NCBI GenBank assembly: GCA_963842305.1
Contig: CAWJFW010000003.1
Span: 310,001 to 374,000, forward strand
Length of the DNA stretch: 64,000 bases
Reading direction: 5' to 3'
Source: JAIBJN01 sp963842305
GTDB lineage: Bacteria > Actinomycetota > Thermoleophilia > Gaiellales > Gaiellaceae
Shown: piece after piece, positions 8,774 through 18,551 of the stretch
Position numbering within the stretch: position 1 is the stretch's first letter
Layout of the letters: every line of letters starts with the position of its first letter
Notes under the pieces: model-generated
What the model was told of the DNA's origin: nothing
The model's database searches: none
Seen by the model: only the letters and a program-made list of their open reading frames with translations
Translations under genes and position numbers: made by a program

Positions 8774-9423
8774 CAGCACGGATCGCCGAGACCGCGGTCG
8801 TCTACCCGGGGACCGAGCTTGGGAACAACGTCGTGATCGAAGACCACGCGGTCGTCGGCAAGACGCCGACCCTCGGCGCGCGCTCAACGGCGAGCAGCGA
8901 GGGGCTCCCGCCGCTCGTCGTCGGGGACGGGACAGCGATCCTCGCCGGCGCCGTCGTCTTCGCCGGAAGCCGGCTCGGAAAGGGTGTGATCGTGGGCGAC
9001 CAGGCGTGCGTCCGCGAGCGATGCGAGCTCGGCGACGAGGTGGTCGTCGGTCGGGGCGCAATGGTCGAGAACGACACCGCGATCGGCGCCCGGACGAAGA
9101 TCCAGGCGAACGCGTACGTGACCGCCGCCTCGACCGTGGAAGAGGACGTCTTCATCGCCCCGTGTGTCGTCACGACGAACGACGACCTGATGGGCCGAAC
9201 CGAGGAGCGCCACGCGCTCCGGAAGGGGCCGACGATCCGCCGAGGCGCGCGTGTCGGGGGAGGAGCGGTGCTGCTCCCCGGGATCGAGATCGGCGAGGAG
9301 GCCTTCGTCGGAGCCGGAGCGGTCGTCCTCGAGGACGTGCCCGCCAGGGCGGTCGTCGTCGGCAACCCTGCCCGGCGGATCCGCGACGTGCCCGAGGCCG
9401 AGCTGCTCTCGGAAAGCTCCTAG
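8770..9423 (+). CDS. wbpD: Left-handed beta-helix N-acetyltransferase (WbpD-like)
   Basis: A 217-residue hexapeptide-repeat acyltransferase. Recurrent six-residue turns (for example VVIEDH, VIVGDQ and VVVGRG) span residues 10-190. The segment FIAPCVVTTNDDLMG resembles the insertion of sugar N-acetyltransferases, and it closes with ARAVVVGNPARRIR. WbpD acetylates the 3-amino group made by the aminotransferase WbpE, giving the diacetamido sugar that WbpI epimerises. Translation probably starts at TTG, whose last two bases form the TGA stop of the preceding gene. No aminotransferase gene is present in this cluster. The TAG stop lies within a CTAG shared with the opposing SpoIID gene. Confidence 0.85.
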   Translation: MTARIAETAVVYPGTELGNNVVIEDHAVVGKTPTLGARSTASSEGLPPLVVGDGTAILAGAVVFAGSRLGKGVIVGDQACVRERCELGDEVVVGRGAMVENDTAIGARTKIQANAYVTAASTVEEDVFIAPCVVTTNDDLMGRTEERHALRKGPTIRRGARVGGGAVLLPGIEIGEEAFVGAGAVVLEDVPARAVVVGNPARRIRDVPEAELLSESS

Positions 9424-11022
9424 CCGACGACGACGGTCAGCGTCGGTCGTTTGCACCTGTCCCTCGGAGGCCACGTACGCCCTGTAGGTGCCTGACGAGA
9501 CGGCGAGCATCGTCTTCCACGATCCGTCCTCGTGCGCGAGCGCGACGGCGATCGTGACCCAGTCCCCGGTCGGATCGCGACGCTGGACCTGCACGATGTC
9601 TCCAGGAGTCGCAATCCCGGCGAACCCGCTTCCGCGCTGATCCGACGTGAACCGCGGGGCGCCACGGACGACCACCTTGACCGGTGCGGTCGTGGCCGCC
9701 CGGGATCGCAGCCGATAGAAGGCGGTCGCCGAAGGCCGCACCGAGACGCCGACACTTCCCTCGATCGACCGGAGGTTTGCCCATCCCCCGGAGCCGTTCC
9801 GGCGCTGGAGCGTCGCGCCGTTGAGATTGCGGGCCAGAGCGTGGAGCCGCTTCGCCTGGCCCTTCTGGATGGAGCCGCCGCCGGTCAGGCGCAGGACGCC
9901 GATCGAGAACCAGGTCGAGCGCAGGCCCAGGATGCTGCGGAGATCGCCGCCGCTGATCTCGAGTTCCGGAGGGGCCAAGCCTCGTCCGCTCGACGCGGCT
10001 GGATCCGTTGCGCTCCACGACCCTGAAGTCCCGGATCGAGGCCGGTGCGCGGCCTCCAAGCGCTCGCTTGAGCGCGCCCGAAGACCAGACGCAGTCTCGA
10101 CCCCCGCCTGGGCAGTCCTCGTACGCGTCGGGGCCCCAGGTGTGGTGGGGTGAGATGCCGTCGTACGGATCGTTGACGCTCGCGAGGTACGGCATCCCGG
10201 ACAGGTCCCACTCGTCCAGGCGCGAGGCGGTCTTGCCGCCGGAGGTCGAGTGGTAGAGCGTCCAGGCGAGGTCACCCTGCCAGCGCACGACCTTGCGGCG
10301 CGTCGCGTTGACGGCGGCGTTCGTACTGCTCGTTTCCGCCCGTACGCCGCCGTAGACCTGACTCCGCGTGTCGTCGTACAAGTCGAACCAGCCCGACTTG
10401 CGACTGACCAGGCCGTACGTCCTGGCGACGACGGCCTGCGCCTTCAGGGCCTCGCGCGTTCCATGACGACGGCATCTCCCAGGCGACAACGCCCTTCACG
10501 TACGGCTCGAGGCCGATGTCGTTGACGACGGAGAGGCGCCCTCCCTGGGAGCGCGCCCGCAAGCAGGCCCCGATAGCGATTACCCGAGAGTCGCAGCAGG
10601 GACGAGCCGGGAGTGAAGCGGACTGGGTCGGCCAGAGTCCTCATCTGCCCGCTTGCGCTCCGAATCCGGAGGTTCGGCCCAAGAACGTGCGCGCCCGCAG
10701 TGAGATTGACCGTTCGGCCGTTCGCGTCCCGGACGGTGAACGCCCTCCCCGAGCCGACCGAGAGGGAGCCGACGTTTCCGGCGAGCAGAACGCGCACGCG
10801 CCCGACGCCCGCCGTGCCGAGCGTCGTTCCCGGGTAGTAGTGGTCGAGGATCCAGGCGTAATCGCGGCCGTGCTGGGCGAAGCCGTACGCGCCGTACTGC
10901 GCCATGCCGATGCCGTGACCCCAGCCCTTTCCCTTGATGACGAAGGTGGCTGCAGGCCGAGCGGCCGCCGCGCACGACAGTGCGATGGCGAGTGCGATGG
11001 CTGCCACGAGTGCTCGACGCAT
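9420..11022 (-). pseudogene. SpoIID/LytB domain cell-wall protein, several frame breaks
   Basis: A secreted SpoIID-family protein is readable only by moving between frames. It starts MRRALVAAIALAIALSCAAA, a clear signal peptide, followed by the hallmark KGKGWGHGIGMAQYGA. After a break near 10555 it continues NDIGLEPYVKGVVAWEMPSSW. After a break near 10470 it continues EALKAQAVVARTYGLVS, and after one near 10010 with a long C-terminal beta-rich region. A last shift near 9440 gives the ending PTLTVVVG. SpoIID proteins are lytic transglycosylases or their regulators, acting on denuded glycan. The first break sits at CTGCTTGCGG, where CTGCTGCGG would keep frame. Its TAG stop lies in a shared CTAG. 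It may be the last gene of the rhamnose operon. Confidence 0.7.
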
Positions 11023-11092
11023 GAGGACCCCGATCGGCAGCAAGGGTACGTCAGCGCCGTAAGGATTGCATGAGGGAACCGGGTCGACGGCG

Positions 11093-12080
11093 TCAGGCGA
11101 GCCGCTCGGCGTACTGCCGGCGGTAGTAGTCGGCGTACTCGCCCGACTTGATCGGCTCCCACCACCCGCGGTTGGCGCGGTACCAGTCGACGGTCTCGGC
11201 GAGGCCGTCCTCGAAGGCGCGCTCCGGCGCCCACCCGAGACCCCGCAGCTTCGAGGAGTCGAGCGAGTAGCGGCGGTCGTGGCCAGGGCGGTCGGTGACG
11301 TGGCGCACGAGGGTCGGATCGGCGCCCGTGAGCTCGAGGATCAACTCGGTTATCTGCACGTTCTCGCGCTCGTTTCCGCCCCCGATGTTGTAGGTCTCGC
11401 CCGGCTCGCCCTCACGCAGGACGAACTCGATTCCGGCGCTGTGATCCTCGACATGAAGCCAGTCCCGGATCTGCCGGCCGTCGCCGTAAACGGGGAGCGG
11501 CTCGCCGTCCAGCGCGTTCGTGATGAAGAGCGGCACGAGCTTCTCCGGGTACTGGTTCGGTCCGTAGGTGTTCGAGCCTCGGGTGATCGACGCGTTGACG
11601 CCAAAGGTGCGCACGTATGCGGGGATGTGGAGGTCGCCCGCCGCCTTCGCCACGCTGTAGGGGCTCGAAGGGTTGACCGGGTCCGTTTCCCTCGCCGAGC
11701 CACCGTGCTCCAGGTCGCCGTAGACCTCGTCGGTGGAGACCTGCACGTAGCGCGCGCCCGTGCGCCGTACCTCCTCGAGCAGCACCTGCGTGCCGAAGAA
11801 CTCGGTGCGGCCGAAGTCGGTTGCGCCGAGAATCGACCGGTCGACGTGGGTCTCGGCCGCAAAGTTGACGATCGCCTCGCATCCCTCGGCCGCGCGCGCG
11901 ACCGCCTCGGGGTCGGCGATGTCACCGACCGTGAGCTCGCACTCGACGCCGTCGGAGATTCTCCTTGCGCCCCGAATAGGTCAGCTTGTCGAGCACGGCG
12001 ACTTCGTCTCCGCCGGAGACGAGGCGCTTGACGAAGTGGCTGCCGATGAAACCGCAGCCCCCGGTGACCAGAACTCGCAC
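11093..12080 (-). CDS. rfbB: dTDP-glucose 4,6-dehydratase (one frame break)
   Basis: An extended short-chain dehydrogenase converting dTDP-glucose to dTDP-4-keto-6-deoxyglucose. The N-terminus starts at GTG and reads VRVLVTGGCGFIGSHFVKRL, the NAD-binding motif, then LDKLTYSGRKENL. Near 11957 the frame shifts (+1 or -2) and the protein resumes as DGVECELTVGDIADPEAV and NFAAETHVDRSI. The second half carries VSTDEVYGDL, YSVAKAAGD with the catalytic Tyr and Lys, and RGSNTYGPNQYPEKL. The intact length matches the family (about 330 residues). The gene sits in a leftward rfbA-C-D-B cluster. Because every other step of the pathway is intact, a sequence error is more likely than loss. Confidence 0.88.
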
Positions 12081-12126
12081 GTCTTGATCGTAGTCGGCCG
12101 ACCGCGCGCTTCCACCGAAACGGCGG

Positions 12127-12249
12127 CTACGCAGCCGCCAGCCAGCGAGCGCAGGCGATCACCTCCTCGTCCGGGTCCCCATGCAAGGGCGAGCCATGCC
12201 GCCGCCCGGCTCGCCGCGCCACCACTCGAGCCCCCGCCGGAATCGTCAC
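12127..12249 (-). CDS. Short hypothetical ORF coupled to rfbD
   Basis: A 40-codon frame starts at a GTG that overlaps the rfbD stop in a GTGA junction, the coupling style used across this window. Its C-terminal half, DPDEEVIACARWLAAA, looks protein-like. The N-terminal half is Arg/Gly-rich and unconvincing, and could reflect a frame break in a slightly different protein. It fills most of the gap between rfbD and rfbB. I do not recognise it. Confidence 0.35.
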   Translation of the reverse strand: MTIPAGARVVARRAGRRHGSPLHGDPDEEVIACARWLAAA

Positions 12250-13055
12250 ATGCGGGCGAGGCATTCCCGCAGGCCCTCACGCCAGTGCGGAAGCGCGGGC
12301 ACTCCTTCGCGCTCGCTCCGAAGGATCGAATTGGCGGGACGGGGAGCCGGTCGGCCGAGCTCCGCGGTCGAGATACGGATGACGCGGCAGTCGATGCCCG
12401 CCTCGTCGAAGATCGCCTCGGCGAACTCGGCCCACGTCGCCTCGCCCTCGGCGGCCACGTGCCAGACACCGCCCGGCAGCGCCACGAGATGTCGCGTCGC
12501 GGCAGCAATGTGGCCGACGTACGTCGGGCAGCCCACCTGGTCGTCGACCACGCGCACCTCGTCTCGCTCGGCGCCGAGCCGGAGCATCGTCCGCACGAAG
12601 TTGTGCCCGCTCCAGCCGAAGAGCCAGGAGCTCCTGACGATCCAGCCCTTCTTCACCTCACGCTCTCCGAGAAGCTTGCTGCGCCCGTAGGCGCCCAGCG
12701 GCGCCGGCTCGTCCGACTCGACGTAGGGCGCGCCCTTGGCTCCGTCGAAGACATAGTCGGACGAGTAGTAGACAACGGGCGCGCCGAGTGCGACCACGTT
12801 CTGCGTCCCCCCAACGTTCACCCGGAGCGCACCTGCCTCGTCGCCCTCGGCGCCGTCGACATCCGTCCAGGCGGCGGCGTGCAGCACGAGATCCGGCACG
12901 TAGCCGAGCACGATCGGCTCTGCCACGTCGAGTTCGGCCCTGGTCCTGGCGTCGCCGCCGGGGTACTCCTCCCTGAGCGCGGCGCCGAGCTGGCCGCCGG
13001 CCCCGGTTAGGAGGACGCGTCCCGCTCCGACAGAATCGGGTTGTCCGTGCTCCAC
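12246..13055 (-). CDS. rfbD: dTDP-4-dehydrorhamnose reductase
   Basis: The final enzyme of dTDP-L-rhamnose synthesis, reducing the 4-keto group with NAD(P)H. It begins close to RVLLTGAGGQLGAAL, the Rossmann motif, and has VNVGGTQNV, the active-site YSSDYVFDG, and YGRSKLLGE with the catalytic Tyr-x-x-x-Lys. VRSSWLFG and a short C-terminal domain complete the fold. The only nearby start codon is a GTG 49 nt inside the rfbC 3' end, giving 269 residues, slightly short for the family. The stop overlaps a following GTG. Confidence 0.92.
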   Translation of the reverse strand: MEHGQPDSVGAGRVLLTGAGGQLGAALREEYPGGDARTRAELDVAEPIVLGYVPDLVLHAAAWTDVDGAEGDEAGALRVNVGGTQNVVALGAPVVYYSSDYVFDGAKGAPYVESDEPAPLGAYGRSKLLGEREVKKGWIVRSSWLFGWSGHNFVRTMLRLGAERDEVRVVDDQVGCPTYVGHIAAATRHLVALPGGVWHVAAEGEATWAEFAEAIFDEAGIDCRVIRISTAELGRPAPRPANSILRSEREGVPALPHWREGLRECLARM

Positions 13056-13468
13056 AGGTGCCTGACGCGCGGGTCGTCCCAGGAGACTCCGTGCTCGTCC
13101 GGATCCGCCGGGTCGTATTCGCGGGTGACGTGGTAGCAGAAGAGGAGATCCGTCAAGGCCTCGAATCCGTGTGCATGGCGGCCCGGGACGTAGACCGCGA
13201 CCGGATTCTCGTCGCCGATGTCGACGGTGAATGCTTCGCCGGTCTCGCGGTCGAGGACGACAACACGGGCCGTCCCCGTGAGACAGACGAAGAGGTCGTC
13301 CTGTCCCCGCTCGTGGAAGTGAAGCCCGCGGATCACCCCCTTCCGCGAGAAGGAGACGTTGGTCTGCACGGTCGGCCGCGGAAGCAGGCCGTCTCGCCGG
13401 ATCTCGGCGAACCAGCCGCGCTCGTCCGAGAAGACCTGCAGCGGCAGGAGAAGGACTCCGGGGATCAT
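13007..13468 (-). CDS. rfbC: dTDP-4-dehydrorhamnose 3,5-epimerase (cupin)
   Basis: A 153-residue cupin that epimerises C3 and C5 of dTDP-4-keto-6-deoxyglucose. Visible family features are FSDERGWFAEI near the N-terminus, QTNVSFSRKGVIRGLHFH with the catalytic-base His, and YVPGRHAHGFEAL. It is shorter than the roughly 180-residue enterobacterial enzyme at the C-terminus, as in many actinobacterial versions. The ATG lies in the ATGA formed with the rfbA stop, and the 3' end overlaps rfbD. Confidence 0.92.
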   Translation of the reverse strand: MIPGVLLLPLQVFSDERGWFAEIRRDGLLPRPTVQTNVSFSRKGVIRGLHFHERGQDDLFVCLTGTARVVVLDRETGEAFTVDIGDENPVAVYVPGRHAHGFEALTDLLFCYHVTREYDPADPDEHGVSWDDPRVRHLWSTDNPILSERDASS

Positions 13469-14265
13469 GCCTGCTTGTTCGCGCCGGTCTCGTCGATGAG
13501 CGTCCCGATGCGACCGAGCGCCTCGTGTGTCCCGGCATCGCGCCACCACCCGCTGATCCGAGCGGAGCGGAGCCGCCCCTGCTCGGCGTACCATCGGTTG
13601 ACGTCCGTGATCTCCAGCTCCCCGCGCGAGGACGGGGCGAGGCCGCGGATGATCTCGAAGACATCCGGCGGGTAGCAGTACAGCCCGACCACGGCGTCGC
13701 TCGACGGCGGGCCGTCGTAGCGCAGGTCGACGATGCCGGCCTTCTCGACGACGTCCGAGACGGCGCCGTCCTCCCCATAGACGACGACGCCGAAGCGCTC
13801 CGGATCCGGCACCTCCTTGACGAAGATCAACGCCTCGCCGGGCGCTTCGAGCCAGGCGCGCACCGCGTCGGTCTCGACGTGCTCGAAGATGTTGTCCCCG
13901 AGGCAGACGACGAGGCTCTCCCCGCCCGCGAACGACTCGGCCATGCCGACGACCTGCGCGATCCCGCCCGGCTCGGTCTGCACCTTGTAGGTGAGATCGA
14001 GGTCGAAGAGAAGATCGTCGCCCTCCCGCTCGCGGACGTGCCCGTCTCCGAGCAGGTCGATGAAGTCGCCGGCGTGGCCCTGCCCGGTGACGAGCAGGAC
14101 GTCGCGGATGCCGAGCCTCTCCATCAGCTGGAGCGGGTAGTAGACCATCGGCCAACGCCCGATCGGCAGCAAATGCTTGTTCGTGATGCGCGTGAGCTCC
14201 TGGAGGCGGGTCGCCTCCCCGCCCGCGCAGATCAGGCCGCGCGCACGGATGCCCTTTCCCTCCAT
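13465..14265 (-). CDS. rfbA: Glucose-1-phosphate thymidylyltransferase
   Basis: A 266-residue sugar nucleotidyltransferase that makes dTDP-glucose from dTTP and glucose-1-phosphate. The signature loop reads GGEATRLQELTRITNKHLLPI instead of the usual GGxGTRLxPLT, so Gly-Thr is replaced by Ala-Thr and Pro by Glu. The Lys before the LLP motif is kept. VVCLGDNIFE carries the catalytic Asp, and GELEITDVNRWY is also conserved. It starts 12 nt after the macro-domain stop and ends in an ATGA overlap with rfbC. The function is firm from context, and the loop substitutions are worth noting. Confidence 0.9.
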   Translation of the reverse strand: MEGKGIRARGLICAGGEATRLQELTRITNKHLLPIGRWPMVYYPLQLMERLGIRDVLLVTGQGHAGDFIDLLGDGHVREREGDDLLFDLDLTYKVQTEPGGIAQVVGMAESFAGGESLVVCLGDNIFEHVETDAVRAWLEAPGEALIFVKEVPDPERFGVVVYGEDGAVSDVVEKAGIVDLRYDGPPSSDAVVGLYCYPPDVFEIIRGLAPSSRGELEITDVNRWYAEQGRLRSARISGWWRDAGTHEALGRIGTLIDETGANKQA

Positions 14266-14277
14266 GACCGCCTGATG

Positions 14278-14772
14278 CTACTCAGCGCCGAGGGCGGCGC
14301 GAAACGCTTCCTCGGCGTCCTCGCCGTAGACCGCGAAGAGGACCCGCTCCAGGTTCGTCGGCTCGTAGGCGCGGGCCTCCCGCACCATGATCGCCGCACA
14401 CTCGTCGAGCGGGAAGCCTCCCACGCCCGTTCCGAACGCGGGCAGGGCAAGCGAGCGGGCGCCGATCTCGTCGGCGACCTCCAGCACCCGCGTCGTCGTC
14501 CGCGCGATCGTCGCCGCGTCCGTGCGGAGGTCCTGGCCCATGACCGCTCCGTGGATCACGTGCCGAGCGGCAAGGCTCCCGGCGCCGGTCGGGATCGCGT
14601 CCCCGAGCTCGATCGGGCCCTTCGCCACGGCCTCTCGCTCGATCTCCGCTCCGCCCGCGCCCTTGATCGCGCCCGCGACGCCGGCGCCCATCCAGAGCTG
14701 ATTGTTCGCCGCGTTCGCGATCGCGTCGACCTCGAGCTCGGCGATGTTGCCCTCGACGACTTCCAGCTCCAT
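14278..14772 (-). CDS. Macro domain protein (ADP-ribose binding/hydrolase family)
   Basis: A 164-residue, single macro domain. VVEGNIAELEVDAIANAANN at the N-terminus carries the Asn residues of the ADP-ribose pocket. GAGVAGAIKGAGG forms the first glycine loop and PAFGTGVGGFPLDE the second. Family members bind ADP-ribose, deacetylate O-acetyl-ADP-ribose or remove ADP-ribose from targets. I take the ATG giving MELEVVEGN, because a TAGGCT hexamer lies exactly 7 nt upstream, which fits a leaderless start. It is the first gene of the rhamnose operon, an unusual partner. Confidence 0.9.
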   Translation of the reverse strand: MELEVVEGNIAELEVDAIANAANNQLWMGAGVAGAIKGAGGAEIEREAVAKGPIELGDAIPTGAGSLAARHVIHGAVMGQDLRTDAATIARTTTRVLEVADEIGARSLALPAFGTGVGGFPLDECAAIMVREARAYEPTNLERVLFAVYGEDAEEAFRAALGAE

Positions 14773-14779
14773 TCTCGGC

Positions 14780-14785
14780 AGCCTA
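14780..14785 (-). promoter_or_regulatory. Putative -10 element of the macro-rfb operon
   Basis: TAGGCT on the minus strand is separated by 7 nt from the ATG of the macro-domain gene. Initiation would then fall on or next to the start codon, giving a leaderless mRNA for the whole rhamnose operon. Confidence 0.45.
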
Positions 14786-14869
14786 CTCGGCTCCAAGCGA
14801 CGGATGCTCCGGGGAGGATCGCCTCGCCAGCTAGCGGCCGGTCACGGTCCCAGCGCGCTCTGAGCGCCC

Positions 14870-14998
14870 TCAGGAGCGGCCGACCGCCCGGCGGGCGGCC
14901 TTGCGGGCGCGGATCGCCGGCGCCTCGCGCACCGCGGCGATCCAGATGTAGATCACGACTCCTCCGCCGATCACGACCGCTTTCAGAACGCGTTCCAT
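14870..14998 (-). CDS. Small single-pass membrane protein, hypothetical
   Basis: A 42-residue frame beginning MERVLKAVVIGGGVVIYIWI has one clear transmembrane helix (about residues 5-22) and a basic Arg/Lys/Ala-rich tail. It diverges from the hsp20 gene with a 15-nt gap. A GAGAAT hexamer 7 nt upstream could serve as a leaderless -10. I do not recognise a family, and its size leaves real doubt. Confidence 0.45.
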   Translation of the reverse strand: MERVLKAVVIGGGVVIYIWIAAVREAPAIRARKAARRAVGRS

Positions 14999-15001
14999 GG
15001 C

Positions 15002-15007
15002 TACGAT
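15002..15007 (+). promoter_or_regulatory. Putative -10 element of hsp20-lon
   Basis: TACGAT is followed by 6 nt and the ATG of the hsp20 gene, predicting a leaderless hsp20-lon transcript. No HAIR- or CIRCE-like inverted repeat is visible upstream. Confidence 0.4.
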
Positions 15008-15013
15008 TCTCGC

Positions 15014-15447
15014 ATGACCCAGCGGAGGAGCATCGACCGACTGACGAGCGAGATGGAGGAGCTGTTCGCAGACCTCTGGTACCACCGGCTCGCGCCGCAG
15101 CGTGCCGGGTTCCGGCCGCGCGTCGACGTCTTCAGGACGGAGGATCCGCCTGTCCTCCATGTGGTGGCCGAGCTCCCGGGCATCGACCCCGAGCAGGTCG
15201 ACGTCGCCGTCAGCGAGGGCGTGCTCGTCATCGCCGGCCGCCGGCAACGCCCGCAGGGCGACGGGCGCCGCTATCACCACATCGAGATCGACTACGGAGC
15301 CTTCGAACGCCGGATCGCCCTGGGCGACGGATTCGACGCATCCGCCGCCGAGGCGACGTACGAGCAGGGCATGCTCACGATCGCCGTCCCGCTCAGGCAG
15401 AGAATCCCGGGACCGGTTCGGGTTCGCATTCGTGAAGGGAGCTCCGA

Positions 15448-15451
<4 letters not shown>
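15014..15451 (+). CDS. Hsp20/alpha-crystallin family small heat-shock protein
   Basis: A 145-residue small chaperone. The alpha-crystallin domain spans about residues 38-135: RPRVDVFRTEDPPVLHVVAEL starts it, and the conserved G-x-L motif appears as YEQGMLTIAVPL. The N-terminal arm is short (MTQRRSIDRLTSEMEELFADLW). The C-terminal tail carries RIPGPVRV, close to the I-x-I/V oligomer motif. Such proteins hold unfolding clients for refolding or degradation. The coupling to lon by ATGA overlap suggests triage of aggregated protein between holdase and protease. Confidence 0.93.
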
Positions 15452-17829
<2,378 letters not shown>

Positions 17830-17858
17830 ATAATCCCCCCGACGACAACGAAAGGAAG

Positions 17859-18269
17859 ATGATGAAGGACAAAGTCTACGGCGCGGTCGGCACGGCCCGA
17901 CCCTATTTCGACCGGCTTTCGCAGGACGATGAGCTGCACGAGCACGTAAAGAACGCCTACGCGTCGGCGAGGAGCATCTACGACGAGCTGCTCGGCGGCC
18001 GCGGCGCTCAGGCTGTCGCAACGCGTGTCGCCAGGGACAAGGACATCCAGGCCGACCTCAAGAAGGCCGTCGAGGAACTGCGCCTGGCCGGCGCGCGCGC
18101 GCAGGGCAAGTCCTCTTCCCACGCAGCACGGAACACGTTCCTGCTCCTGACGGGGATCACGCTCGGCGTCCTGTTCAACCCGGCGACGGGCCCGCAGACC
18201 CGCAAGTGGCTGAAGGACAAGGTCCTCGGCCCCGAGCAGCCGTTCGAGTACCAGACGAACGAGCAGTAG
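17859..18269 (+). CDS. YtxH-like conserved hypothetical protein
   Basis: A 136-residue protein with an Ala/Asp/Glu/Lys-rich helical N-terminal region (about 1-85) and one hydrophobic segment, TFLLLTGITLGVLFNPATGPQTRKW, near 95-118. The motif GxLFNPATGPxTRKWL resembles the YtxH-type (DUF948-like) proteins, where a short helix ending in a Pro turn anchors a helical domain to the membrane. A good ribosome site (AAAGGAAG) precedes two adjacent ATG codons, so the start is 17859 or 17862. This is one of the few genes here with a clear leader and Shine-Dalgarno. Function unknown. Confidence 0.75.
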   Translation: MMKDKVYGAVGTARPYFDRLSQDDELHEHVKNAYASARSIYDELLGGRGAQAVATRVARDKDIQADLKKAVEELRLAGARAQGKSSSHAARNTFLLLTGITLGVLFNPATGPQTRKWLKDKVLGPEQPFEYQTNEQ

Positions 18270-18281
18270 CCCGCGCGGCCG

Positions 18282-18543
18282 TCAGCCGTCGGCAGGCTCG
18301 AACCCCCTCGCGGAGAGTCCGCGCCAGTCCGGGACGACCTCGTCGTCCGGCTCGATGATCGTCCGGGCGGCAGCCAGAAGAGCTCGCCTGTACCGACCCG
18401 CCTGAGCCCGATCCCATGGTGAGCATCGACACGCGCGACCTCGCCCTGCAGCTGGACCTCTGCGATCGCCTTGCCGTTCGGCCGCTCGTCAGCCCGCCGA
18501 GCACATGCTTGCCCAGGAGGCCGTGTGCGGCGAGCTCATCCCA
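18282..18543 (-). pseudogene. Small hypothetical protein, split over frames
   Basis: No single long frame exists here, but three segments in successive minus-strand frames read like one protein. The first is WDELAAHGLLGKHVLGGL, the second is GKAIAEVQLQGEVARVDAHHG followed by VGTGELFWLPP, and the third is ARTIIEPDDEVVPDWRGLSARGFEPADG and a stop. Two single-base shifts would join them into about 85 residues. No start codon is visible in the first frame, so the 5' end is unresolved. The gene follows the M23 peptidase on the same strand. Family unknown. Confidence 0.4.
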
Positions 18544-18551
18544 CGAGGCCG

